A stretch of 27,439 nt of DNA from Syntrophomonas sp. UBA5432 (GTDB taxonomy: Bacteria; Bacillota; Syntrophomonadia; Syntrophomonadales; Syntrophomonadaceae). The DNA lies in contig DIRQ01000058.1 of the NCBI GenBank assembly GCA_002424365.1, forward strand, positions 1 to 27,439. The letters run 5' to 3'. A program made the translations under genes and the position numbers. The notes under the pieces are model-generated. The model made no database searches. It was given only the letters and a program-made list of their open reading frames with translations, and was not told the DNA's origin. The stretch's first letter is position 1, and each line of letters opens with the position of its first letter. Positions 8,415 to 16,731 of this stretch are shown one piece after another.

Positions 8415-9488
8415 ATGATAAATTATGCTATTATCGGGTGTGGGCGCATTTCCCCTAATCATATAATGGCTGCCAAGGAAAACAATTTGAATATTATTGC
8501 TTTGTGCGATCTTATTCCAGGCAATATGGATGATAAAATTGAAAGATGCGGCCTGTCTGGAGATATAAAAAAATATATTGACTATAAGGAAATGCTGGAG
8601 AAGGAAGACATTGATTTAATTGCTATTGCTACTGAGAGCGGGAAGCATGCTGCAATTGCATTAGAATGTATAGAAAAAGGTATCAATCTTATTATTGAAA
8701 AGCCCATAGCTTTGTCACTGGAAGATGCCGATGCGATTATAGACGCTGCTGAGCATAAAGGGGTGCAGGTCTGTGCCTGCCACCAGAATCGCTTTAACAA
8801 ATCTATTCAAAAAATACGTGAAGTCCTGGAGCAGGGACGCTTTGGCCGGCTTTTTCACGGTACCGCTCATATTCGCTGGAATCGTGGTCCCTCATACTAC
8901 CAACAGGCTCCCTGGCGTGGTACCTGGGCACAGGATGGCGGCGCACTGATGAACCAATGTATTCATAATATTGATCTTTTGCGCTGGATGATGGGAGATG
9001 AAATCACAGAAGTCGTGGCTTATACTGATCGACTAAATCACGACTATATTGAAGCTGAGGACCTGGGTATAGCCTTGGTAAAATTTGGAAACGGAGCATA
9101 TGGAATTATCGAAGGTACGACCAACATTTATCCAGCTAATCTGGAAGAAACTTTGTACATATTTGGTGAAAAAGGTACCGTCAAAGCTGGAGGCCATTCT
9201 GTAAACATTATAGAAGAGTGGATCTTTGCTGATCAGGCCGATAATCCTGATAAAGTCAAAACCCAATACCACGAGAATCCGCCTAACATTTACGGCTACG
9301 GGCATAAGCCCTTATACGCGGATATGATAGATGCTATAAAGAACCACAGAAAACCCTATGTAGATGTCTCAGCTGGTAAACAGGCATTAGAATTAGTATT
9401 AGCAATCTATAAATCAGCGGCGGAGGGGAGAACTGTATGTTTACCATTAGATAAATGCAAAACTACTGATTTTGTAGGAAGATTTTAG
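8415..9488 (+). CDS. wbpB: Gfo/Idh/MocA-type UDP-GlcNAc-uronate 3-dehydrogenase (WbpB/WlbA-like)
   Basis: This 357-residue NAD-dependent oxidoreductase should oxidise C3 of UDP-GlcNAcA to the 3-keto sugar that an aminotransferase then uses. The N-terminal Rossmann fold begins YAIIGCGRISPNH, followed by LCDLIPGN, LIAIATESGKHA and the family signature IIEKPIALS with catalytic Lys. The second domain has CACHQNRFNKS, WRGTWAQDGGALMNQCIHNI (the His of QCIHNID is the expected catalytic residue) and GIIEGTTNIYP. The last two blocks are characteristic of WlbA/WbpB rather than generic sugar dehydrogenases. It starts 12 bases after wbpA with GGGAGAG as ribosome site, so the two are co-translated. Partner aminotransferase: 11211. 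Confidence 0.9.
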   Translation: MINYAIIGCGRISPNHIMAAKENNLNIIALCDLIPGNMDDKIERCGLSGDIKKYIDYKEMLEKEDIDLIAIATESGKHAAIALECIEKGINLIIEKPIALSLEDADAIIDAAEHKGVQVCACHQNRFNKSIQKIREVLEQGRFGRLFHGTAHIRWNRGPSYYQQAPWRGTWAQDGGALMNQCIHNIDLLRWMMGDEITEVVAYTDRLNHDYIEAEDLGIALVKFGNGAYGIIEGTTNIYPANLEETLYIFGEKGTVKAGGHSVNIIEEWIFADQADNPDKVKTQYHENPPNIYGYGHKPLYADMIDAIKNHRKPYVDVSAGKQALELVLAIYKSAAEGRTVCLPLDKCKTTDFVGRF

Positions 9489-9565
9489 ATATAGTAGAGC
9501 TCATTCAAATTAAGTACTTGTTTGTATTTTTTACAAAAAGGATGTTAGTTTTGGGGGTGTGCTAA

Positions 9566-10528
9566 TTGAATAAAAAACTATTAATTGGAAGCTGTGGTGG
9601 TCTTACAGGCTATTATCTTATCAAGCATTTCAATAAGATATGGCCAAAATTGACCATATATGGAATCGACTCTGGTCTGGTTAATCCTTCAAGGTTATTT
9701 GTTGATACATTTATTCAGGTAAATCCTGCTGATAAGGAAGAAAGTTTTATCAAGGATATTATTAATATTATCAATCTAAATGCTATTGATTTCTACCTTC
9801 CAACACATTCAGTTGAGTGTCGGTTGGTATCGAAGTATATTGAAAAAATTCGGAGTAGTACAAATATCAAAATACTAATATCACCATATGCTGCGTATGC
9901 TACGCTCGATAATAAGGCTAATGCATATTCGGAATTGAAACAGATTGGAGTGTGCGTACCTCAAGTTTACACTAAAGGAGAAAAGCCGGTATTCCCATTG
10001 CTAGCAAAACCTATTTTGTCAAGTGGTAGTAAGGGAATTAAATTAATAACTAATGAGGAGGAATTAGACTTAGTTCTAAAACGAGGCAATTATATTATAA
10101 TGGAGTATCTTAGAGGGGTTGAATATACGGCCGATATTTTGTTTGACCATCGGAGTAATGTTTTTACTTATAATCAAAGAAAGCGTGTTAAAGTACTGGG
10201 GGGAGCAGCAGTTATCTCCGAAAATGATTTTTCTTGCGAATGTTTAAATGACATTTCTGCCATTGGTAAGGCTTTCAAAATAAAAGGGCCAGCTAATATG
10301 CAGTTTTTTTTAACTGAGAATAACTCAACGATTTTTTTTGATATTAACTTAAGATTTGCTTCAGGAGGCTTGCCACTTTCGGTTGAGTCGGGAGCAGATA
10401 TTCCGGTAGCATTGGTACGGCTATTAAACGGAGATACTGTTAATCCCGATGAATTCAAGTCTGATAGGAAACCAAGAAGGATGTACCGATGTTTTGAGGA
10501 GTTCTATGAAGAAATTAACTATATTTGA
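9566..10528 (+). CDS. ATP-grasp family ligase
   Basis: This 320-residue protein has the layout of ATP-grasp carboxylate-amine ligases. A pre-ATP-grasp Rossmann domain starts LLIGSCGGLTGYY, then comes DNKANAYSELKQIGV, where the central fold begins. PLLAKPILSSGSKGIKLI carries the ATP-binding Lys and Gly/Ser loop, IIMEYLRGVEYTADIL the hinge and ribose Glu, and FFDINLRFASGG the Mg-binding Asp/Asn-x-Arg triad. Such enzymes activate a carboxylate as acyl phosphate and join it to an amine. TTG 9566 follows GGGGGTG. The end overlaps the HAD gene by 23 bases, so they are coupled. It sits between wbpB and wbpE and is AT-rich. The substrate is unknown; attachment of an amino acid or other acyl group to the amino sugar is inference only. 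Confidence 0.8.
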   Translation: MNKKLLIGSCGGLTGYYLIKHFNKIWPKLTIYGIDSGLVNPSRLFVDTFIQVNPADKEESFIKDIINIINLNAIDFYLPTHSVECRLVSKYIEKIRSSTNIKILISPYAAYATLDNKANAYSELKQIGVCVPQVYTKGEKPVFPLLAKPILSSGSKGIKLITNEEELDLVLKRGNYIIMEYLRGVEYTADILFDHRSNVFTYNQRKRVKVLGGAAVISENDFSCECLNDISAIGKAFKIKGPANMQFFLTENNSTIFFDINLRFASGGLPLSVESGADIPVALVRLLNGDTVNPDEFKSDRKPRRMYRCFEEFYEEINYI

Positions 10529-11120
10529 CTTTGATGGTACAATTGTAGATGTTTGGACAAGGTATTGCAAGGTGTTTTGTGATTTTTGGGGACTAAAAAA
10601 AATAGGATTGGAGGAATATAGGCGTTTAAAATATATGTATCCTAAAGATGATGAGTTAGTTGCAGCTTTACATTTAAACTCTTTAAAGTTAGTAGACTAT
10701 AAATATTATAAAAAGAAGATGTTAGAACAAATATATTATTTAAAGTTTGACTCATTACTTGTTAGTATCGATGAATTGCAAACTTATTTCAGGGAAAATG
10801 ATTCCTTAGTTATTACGGTACGAAGGAATAAGCAGGCATATTTTTCTCAGATTCAATGGCTCGGTCTTGATTTTATTGCGCCTAAAACGATTATATTAAA
10901 TCCGGGGTCGAAAGATGTTAAGGTAAACTGGGTCAAACAGCATTTGCGAGGAATAGATATTTCGGTGATAGGCGATTCAGAGACAGATTTAGCTTTTACT
11001 GAGCTTAATAATTGCAAGGTATATTTTGTAGAAACTGGATTAAGATCTTACGAAAAAATGAACGAGAAATGGTCGGGTTTTGAGACTATAGATAGTATAC
11101 AGAGCTTTTTTAGAAAATAA
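10506..11120 (+). CDS. HAD-family hydrolase (phosphatase-like)
   Basis: This 204-residue HAD-superfamily protein contains all four motifs: I, FDFDGTIVD with nucleophile and acid Asp; II, VITVRRN (Thr/Ser position); III, the Lys near KDVKVNW; IV, VIGDSETDLAF. Residues 20-100 form a small helical cap. I chose ATG 10506 because GAGGAG (10496-10501) precedes it and motif I follows at once. A longer frame from 10449 would run through the ATP-grasp gene. The overlap of 23 bases with that gene implies coupled translation and a shared pathway. It may remove a phosphate from an intermediate made or used by the ligase. Substrate is not readable. Confidence 0.82.
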   Translation: MKKLTIFDFDGTIVDVWTRYCKVFCDFWGLKKIGLEEYRRLKYMYPKDDELVAALHLNSLKLVDYKYYKKKMLEQIYYLKFDSLLVSIDELQTYFRENDSLVITVRRNKQAYFSQIQWLGLDFIAPKTIILNPGSKDVKVNWVKQHLRGIDISVIGDSETDLAFTELNNCKVYFVETGLRSYEKMNEKWSGFETIDSIQSFFRK

Positions 11121-11210
11121 TAAATAAATAGATTTCGTAAGGAAACTATAGCAGTAAATTAAACTTCCAAGTTTTATGGGAATATAATTATAAGGATAGG
11201 TAGGACTTTT

Positions 11211-12341
11211 ATGCAATTCCGGGACTTAAAAACCCAATATCAAATCTTGAAACCGCAAATTGATGAAGCTATTCAGAGTGTTGTAAACGAAGGTAAATTC
11301 ATTATGGGGCGTCAGGTGAAAGAACTGGAAGAGTACCTGGCTGAATACGTGGGCGTAAGATACTGCCTCACTTGTGCCAATGGCACCGATGCTCTTACTA
11401 TGGTTCTAATGGCCTGGAATGTTAAAGCAGGAGATGCTGTATTTGTCCCTGATTTTACCTTTTTTGCTACAGGGGAAGTCGTTTCTCTTGTTGGAGCCAC
11501 ACCTGTATTCGTTGATGTGGATACAGATACCTTTAATATAGATCCTATTAAGCTTGAAATTGTAATCAAGGAAATCATTAAAACAGGCCAATTGAAACCA
11601 AAAGCAATTATTCCTGTTGATCTCTTCGGCCTCCCTGTTAACTACCCTGAGATTGAAAAAATAGCCAGGAATTATAATCTGCTTATACTGGAAGACGGTG
11701 CCCAAGGATTTGGTGGAATGTTAAATGGACAGCGGGCATGTAGTTTTGGTCATGCAGCCACAACCTCTTTCTTTCCTGCTAAACCCTTAGGCTGTTATGG
11801 TGACGGAGGAGCTGTGTTCACGAATGATGGGGAACTGGCAGAAAAATTAAAATCAATCCGCATCCACGGCAAAGGTAGCTCCCGTTATGATAATGTCCGA
11901 ATCGGTATGAACTCACGCCTGGATACCATTCAGGCAGCCATCTTGCAGGTCAAATTCCAGGCATTCATAGATTATGAACTCGAAAAAGTAAATCAGATTG
12001 CTCAGTCCTATAGCGAAAAGCTGAAAGATATAGTAAAGACGCCAATTATCCCGGAAGGTTATTACTCAAGCTGGGCACAGTATACCATCCAGCTAGAAAA
12101 TAAAGTACAGCGAGATACCTTACAGAAAAAATTAAACGAGCAGGGTATTCCTACTATGATTTATTATCCTAAGCCCATGCATCGGCAGAGTGCATTTGCA
12201 GAATTATCATGTAATGATGGTGATTTTATAGTAACAGAGTACTTATGTGATAGGATTTTGTCTTTACCGATTCATCCGTATCTGAAGGAGGATAGCGTTT
12301 CAAAAGTTTGTGAGGCTATTAGCAGCTCTATAATTATTTAA
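11211..12341 (+). CDS. wbpE: DegT/DnrJ/EryC1/StrS sugar aminotransferase (WbpE-like)
   Basis: This 376-residue PLP enzyme should transfer an amino group, usually from glutamate, to the 3-keto group made by the WbpB-like enzyme. Seen: CANGTDALTMVLMAW, where PLP phosphate binds, FVPDFTFFATGEVV, ILEDGAQGFGG with the Asp that contacts the pyridine nitrogen, and the Schiff-base Lys in SFFPAKPLGCYGDGGA, then IRIHGKGSSRYDN and GMNSRLDTIQAAIL. The C-terminus MIYYPKPMHRQSAF is typical. Specificity for C3 is inferred from wbpA and wbpB. In familiar wbpABED clusters an acetyltransferase (WbpD) adjoins; none is found in this window, and the ATP-grasp/HAD pair lies immediately upstream instead. ATG 11211 was chosen because the family N-terminus begins there. 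Confidence 0.9.
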   Translation: MQFRDLKTQYQILKPQIDEAIQSVVNEGKFIMGRQVKELEEYLAEYVGVRYCLTCANGTDALTMVLMAWNVKAGDAVFVPDFTFFATGEVVSLVGATPVFVDVDTDTFNIDPIKLEIVIKEIIKTGQLKPKAIIPVDLFGLPVNYPEIEKIARNYNLLILEDGAQGFGGMLNGQRACSFGHAATTSFFPAKPLGCYGDGGAVFTNDGELAEKLKSIRIHGKGSSRYDNVRIGMNSRLDTIQAAILQVKFQAFIDYELEKVNQIAQSYSEKLKDIVKTPIIPEGYYSSWAQYTIQLENKVQRDTLQKKLNEQGIPTMIYYPKPMHRQSAFAELSCNDGDFIVTEYLCDRILSLPIHPYLKEDSVSKVCEAISSSIII

Positions 12342-12373
12342 TATTTTTTGTATTAATTAGAGGAGAAAGAATT

Positions 12374-13798
12374 TTGAAAAAGAAAATGAATGCAATTATA
12401 ACACTATTAATGCCTCTATGTTTAATTAGCAGTGGTTTTATTAATATGATTTTATTTTACTTTGGCTTACATGCTTTTGATGATATTCGTAGACTAGCTT
12501 CAATCGTTATTCTATGTGTTTTTTGGGGCATATCGTTGCTTAAATTGTTATTTTTATATCTGGATTATACATCAGAAAGAAAGAAAATCCTTTTACTTTG
12601 CTGTATACCTGCACTTTGGATTGTGGTTTTTATTGGTGCAATTTTGCAATTCGGAATTCAGGATAAAATCATTATTACTCTCAGAAATTTCGGAATTTAT
12701 TGTATTCCTGCTTTTATTTTTGCAATCAGTATTGCAATTGAACGAACAGAACAAGCATTTATTAAAGGTTTCAAATGGTATGCTGTTATCATTGCGCCTT
12801 TAATGATATTTTACGTTGTTCGCATAATAATTACACCTGAATTTGTTTATGAATATAGCAATTTAGGAGCTTTATGTTATTTAAATATAGGATATGTATT
12901 AGCGCCAATAATTTTATTTTATATTTTGGGGTTGTTCCTATACAGGAATAATAATTTGTTAGATATTGGCATAATAATTCTTTTATGGATTGCACTAATT
13001 TTCACTGGTGCCAAAGGGCCATTACTATATTTATTAATGTTTATTTTGCTGTTTGTAATATATTTATTAGTAAAAAAGCGGAAAGAAAAGTCTGTATTTG
13101 GATTATTAACAGCAATGGTTTGCATATTACTTTTCTTCTTTTTTGTTTATTCGCCACCATCAGCAGGTGTACACAGAATCACTAATTTTAATCAAAATCT
13201 AAAACATAAGATAGTGCAATTTGTAGCAACTATGGATGAAGAAAGAGAACAGATATCTACAGTTATTAAAGAAGATTCTCCAGCTACCAGTATTAAGGAA
13301 AATATGGCTAAAGCACAGGAGGTACCCACATCTGCTACGAGTAATAATATTCTCACAAATGAACCGGAAATTATTAAAGAACAACCACCAGCTTTGCTTT
13401 ATCACAATGGATGGGAAAGGATGTATCTTTGGAAGTTGGCAATTGCTGAAGGAAATAATAATCCGTTCACAGGATTAGGGCCAATGGGATACACCTTGAA
13501 ATATGAATTCTATCCGCATAATATTATTTTGGAACTTATTGCAGACTTTGGTTATTTAATTACTACTCTATTTATTATTATCGTATTAGTTTTAATTAGC
13601 TTCTTGTATAGAAAAAGTAAGAACGATAGAATTATTGCTTGTATGTTTCTTTATATTATTTCATGTATACCGGGAGTGATGCTTAGTGGCACAGTTTATA
13701 ATTCTACGGCATTATTATTTGCCCTTGGATATGCATGTGCATTACCAACAAACAATAAAACAATGCTCATTAAAAAGAGTGCTTGGAAGGTAAAATAA
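12374..13798 (+). CDS. O-antigen polymerase/ligase-like membrane protein (Wzy)
   Basis: This 474-residue hydrophobic protein has about ten or more membrane segments. A long extracytoplasmic loop lies at about residues 260-380, followed by two or three terminal segments. The loop contains NNPFTGLGPMGY and EFYPHNIILELIADFG, the G-x-G and HN motif typical of the Wzy_C O-antigen ligase/polymerase family. Its role would be to polymerise flipped repeat units on the outer face. The loop also holds a Ser/Thr/Glu/Pro-rich insert (about 285-335). TTG 12374 follows GGAGAAAG. It is strongly AT-rich, as polymerases often are. In a Gram-positive a polymerase is likelier than a lipid-A ligase. Sequence divergence makes the family call good and the exact reaction inferred. 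Confidence 0.82.
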   Translation: MKKKMNAIITLLMPLCLISSGFINMILFYFGLHAFDDIRRLASIVILCVFWGISLLKLLFLYLDYTSERKKILLLCCIPALWIVVFIGAILQFGIQDKIIITLRNFGIYCIPAFIFAISIAIERTEQAFIKGFKWYAVIIAPLMIFYVVRIIITPEFVYEYSNLGALCYLNIGYVLAPIILFYILGLFLYRNNNLLDIGIIILLWIALIFTGAKGPLLYLLMFILLFVIYLLVKKRKEKSVFGLLTAMVCILLFFFFVYSPPSAGVHRITNFNQNLKHKIVQFVATMDEEREQISTVIKEDSPATSIKENMAKAQEVPTSATSNNILTNEPEIIKEQPPALLYHNGWERMYLWKLAIAEGNNNPFTGLGPMGYTLKYEFYPHNIILELIADFGYLITTLFIIIVLVLISFLYRKSKNDRIIACMFLYIISCIPGVMLSGTVYNSTALLFALGYACALPTNNKTMLIKKSAWKVK

Positions 13799-13805
13799 AC
13801 ATTTT

Positions 13806-15368
13806 ATGAAGAACAACCTTGTTACGGCATCTGTAGTTTTAATTTTACTTACGGGGCTTTCTAAAATAACAGGTTTTATACGGGAAATGGTTCTTGCTTA
13901 TTTTTATGGGGCATCAGCTATGACTGATGCCTATATTACTGCTACTACCGTTGCCATTATCCTTATAGGTGGAATTACCAGTGCAACAGCTCTTGCCTAT
14001 ATTCCTCGTGCTACGGAAGCCCGTGTTAATAACCAGGATGTTTCTTATATAACCAGCAATTTAATGACAGCGTGCGGGTTATTGATATTAATAATATCGG
14101 TGACGGCTATGTTCTTTTCACGTGAGCTTACCTGGCTTTTTGCCATGGGGTTTGATGAGGAAACATTAACATTGGCTGCCGGAATGACTTTTCTTATTTT
14201 GCCGTTTTGTTTTATATATGCTATGAATAACATTGCAGTAGGTTATCTGCAAAGTATAAATTCCTTTTGGTTTATTGGTGCCAGCGCTATTCTGGCCAAT
14301 ATTGTAATTATTACCGCAATTTCTGCATCAAATAATAATCCTCATACGCTTGCTTTAGGATTTGCTTGTTCCTGGGTTGTGCCGGCAGGGTGGGCCTTTT
14401 TCTTAACCCGAAAAAAAGGTCTGCGTTATACATTTGTTTTGAATTTAAAAGATAAGACTTTGCAGGCGATTGCTATTTCGTCTATTCCCATTTTTTTAGG
14501 GCAATTGGTAATACAGTTTAATACTCTGGTGGATCGAAATTTCGCTTCTATTTTGGGGGAAGGAATCATTTCTGCCATGCAGTATGCAAATAAGTTAAAC
14601 ATTTTGTTCATTACGCTTTTTGTTGTTTCAATAGCTACTACTCTTTTCCCCAGATTTTCGGAGCAGGCGGCCAGTGGAAATATTGATGGACTGAAAAAGA
14701 CAGCCTCAAAAAGTATTAATATAGTTTTACTGTTGGTAATGCCGGTAGTAACCGGTGTGATTATTCTAGCCCAACCGCTGGTAGAACTGGTATTTATGAG
14801 AGGACAATTTGATCAGACGGCAGCAATTATTACTGCAAATGTGTTGGCTTTGTATGCCCTGGGAATGCCGGGTCTTAGCTTTGCTGAAATTCTTAATCGT
14901 GAATTTTATGCGTTAAAAGATACAAGAACTCCGGTTATTTGTAGTGTAGTGTCAATTAGTACAAATATAGTTTTAAATTTTATCCTAGTAAAAAGGTTTG
15001 GATATATGGGTCTTGCTGTAGCAACATCAATTGCGGCAACGGTACTGGCGGCATTATTGTTTATTTTTTTACGTAGAAAAATTGGGGCCATAGGGATGGG
15101 GCATCTTACACTGAATTTTATTAAACTGCTTATCGCGGTTCTCGGAATGGCAGTGGTTGTATTCTATTTGAATGAATGGTTGGTATCCGTCTTGGGACTT
15201 GGCACAATAGATCGTATTTTAATCCTTATGGTGAATGCATTAGTAGGAGCAGGTATTTATTTTGGAATGGTTTACTTATTGAAGGTAACGGAAGTTCAAG
15301 AGATTTGGCAGATGTTGAAGCAAAAATTGGTTACAGATGCCTTGGAAAATAAGGATAGTAAGGAATAA
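13806..15368 (+). CDS. MurJ/MviN-type flippase, probably serving as Wzx
   Basis: This 520-residue MOP-superfamily transporter has about 14 membrane segments. The N-terminus contains LSKITGFIREMVLAYFYGAS and TDAYITATTVAIIL, the MurJ/MviN signature. Mid-protein landmarks include ARG-type QFNTLVDRNFASILGEG, LVMPVVTGVIILAQPLVELV and a second half-repeat. MurJ flips lipid II; within a polysaccharide locus such copies are expected to flip the undecaprenyl-linked repeat unit. It starts 7 bases after the polymerase stop, so flippase and polymerase are in one transcript. Whether it also handles lipid II cannot be told. The protein appears intact. Confidence 0.88.
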   Translation: MKNNLVTASVVLILLTGLSKITGFIREMVLAYFYGASAMTDAYITATTVAIILIGGITSATALAYIPRATEARVNNQDVSYITSNLMTACGLLILIISVTAMFFSRELTWLFAMGFDEETLTLAAGMTFLILPFCFIYAMNNIAVGYLQSINSFWFIGASAILANIVIITAISASNNNPHTLALGFACSWVVPAGWAFFLTRKKGLRYTFVLNLKDKTLQAIAISSIPIFLGQLVIQFNTLVDRNFASILGEGIISAMQYANKLNILFITLFVVSIATTLFPRFSEQAASGNIDGLKKTASKSINIVLLLVMPVVTGVIILAQPLVELVFMRGQFDQTAAIITANVLALYALGMPGLSFAEILNREFYALKDTRTPVICSVVSISTNIVLNFILVKRFGYMGLAVATSIAATVLAALLFIFLRRKIGAIGMGHLTLNFIKLLIAVLGMAVVVFYLNEWLVSVLGLGTIDRILILMVNALVGAGIYFGMVYLLKVTEVQEIWQMLKQKLVTDALENKDSKE

Positions 15369-15380
15369 CAGTATTCCTTA
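15359..15380 (+). repeat. Small hairpin over the flippase stop codon
   Basis: TAAGGAATA (15359-15367) and TATTCCTTA (15372-15380) form a 9-bp perfect stem with a 4-base loop overlapping the stop codon. It is followed by an A-run rather than a T-run, so it is a poor intrinsic terminator. It may stabilise the 3' end or mark a cassette boundary. Confidence 0.35.
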
Positions 15381-15402
15381 AAAAATTTACTTGCTAGCCT
15401 AT

Positions 15403-15520
15403 TGTAAAGGTTATAGTATCCTAAATGTCATAAAAATCTTCGAAAAAGCTACTAGGCAAAAGATAAACTCCCGGTCGTTGGGGAGCCAGGTAAAATAGCA
15501 GGAATTTAGGCCCTGGGACA
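15403..15520 (+). pseudogene. galE remnant (C-terminal fragment)
   Basis: From 15406 the + strand reads KGYSILNVIKIFEKATRQKI, which aligns with RGYSVLELIRIFEAATGQKV of the GalE at 4758. After a short gap and a frame change, PGKIAGI (about 15492-15512) aligns with the GDIAECYA block. There are in-frame stops and no start. This is a decayed epimerase end, showing that the region between flippase and gmd once carried another galE-like gene. Confidence 0.7.
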
Positions 15521-15564
15521 AGAATAATTTATAAGATTATTAAACAAGGATAGCGGGTAAATAG

Positions 15565-15576
15565 CTCTATATAGAG
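15565..15576. promoter_or_regulatory. 12-bp palindrome upstream of gmd
   Basis: CTCTATATAGAG is a perfect palindrome 32 bases before the gmd start. It may be an operator or chance in AT-rich DNA. No matching copies were noticed elsewhere in the window. Confidence 0.2.
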
Positions 15577-15608
15577 TTAGAATAAAGGGAAACAGAAGGA
15601 GTAGTCTA

Positions 15609-16697
15609 ATGAATAAGGTTGCCTTAATAACCGGAATCACCGGCCAGGACGGAGCCTACCTGGCTGATTTTCTATTAAATAAGGGTTACGAAGTACACGG
15701 GATAAAACGCCGGGCATCCATGTTTAATACGGCACGTATAGACCATTTGTATCAGGATTTACATGAGGAAGGTGTAAGGTTTATACTGCACTACGGAGAC
15801 CTGACTGATGCCACGAATTTGATTCGTATTATTCAAGAAGTGCAGCCGGATGAGATATATAACCTAGCGGCTCAGAGTCATGTTCAAGTCTCATTTGAAA
15901 CACCAGAGTATACAGCAAATAGTGATGCATTAGGGACGTTACGTCTTTTGGAGGCTATACGGATACTTAACCTTTCTGATAAAACCAGGTTTTATCAGGC
16001 TTCGACCAGTGAATTATTCGGCAAGGTACAGGAGATTCCACAAACGGAAAAGACTCCGTTTTATCCACGTAGCCCTTATGCTGCAGCCAAATTATATGCT
16101 TACTGGATTACAGTAAACTATCGGGAAGCCTATAATATGTTTGCTTGTAATGGGATTCTTTTTAACCATGAGTCTCCAATTCGGGGTGAGACGTTTGTAA
16201 CCCGCAAAATTACTCGTGCCGTAGCTCGTATTTCTATGGGATTACAGGACAGGCTGTATTTAGGTAATATGGATGCGAAACGTGACTGGGGTTATGCGGG
16301 TGATTATGTGGAAGCCATGTGGATGATGTTGCAGCAGGATAAACCGGATGATTATGTTGTTGCCACCGGGGAGAATCATACAGTTAGAGAATTTGTGGAG
16401 CTGGCCTTTTCCCATGTCGGTATTAATTTAGAATGGCAAGGTAAGGGCATAGATGAAAAGGGTATTGATTCTGATACGGGTAGAATTTTTGTAGAGATAG
16501 ACCCTCGTTATTTTAGACCGACTGAGGTTGAGTTACTATTGGGTGATTCCTCTAAGGCTAAAGCCCAATTGGGATGGAAGCCCCGGGTTACTTTTTCTGA
16601 ATTATGTGCAATGATGGTAAAAGCTGATCTAGAGGAAGCCCGCCGGGATGAGTATTGCCGAAAGAAGGGCTTTAGGATTAATAATTTTTATGAATAG
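15609..16697 (+). CDS. gmd: GDP-mannose 4,6-dehydratase
   Basis: This 362-residue extended SDR enzyme converts GDP-D-mannose to GDP-4-keto-6-deoxy-D-mannose, the first step to GDP-L-fucose. The N-terminus has the NADP loop LITGITGQDGAYLADFLL and the Gmd-specific VHGIKRRASMFNT. QASTSELFGKVQE gives the catalytic Thr/Ser-Glu region and SPYAAAKLYAYW the Tyr-Lys pair. NHESPIRGETFVTRKITRAV and GNMDAKRDWGYAGDYVEAMW are diagnostic. Length fits the bacterial family. ATG 15609 is placed a few bases after an AGAAGGAG ribosome site. The next gene, fcl, completes the pathway 34 bases downstream. Confidence 0.97.
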   Translation: MNKVALITGITGQDGAYLADFLLNKGYEVHGIKRRASMFNTARIDHLYQDLHEEGVRFILHYGDLTDATNLIRIIQEVQPDEIYNLAAQSHVQVSFETPEYTANSDALGTLRLLEAIRILNLSDKTRFYQASTSELFGKVQEIPQTEKTPFYPRSPYAAAKLYAYWITVNYREAYNMFACNGILFNHESPIRGETFVTRKITRAVARISMGLQDRLYLGNMDAKRDWGYAGDYVEAMWMMLQQDKPDDYVVATGENHTVREFVELAFSHVGINLEWQGKGIDEKGIDSDTGRIFVEIDPRYFRPTEVELLLGDSSKAKAQLGWKPRVTFSELCAMMVKADLEEARRDEYCRKKGFRINNFYE

Positions 16698-16731
16698 ATT
16701 ACTTATAAGATAATGTTACGAGGTGCAAGAA

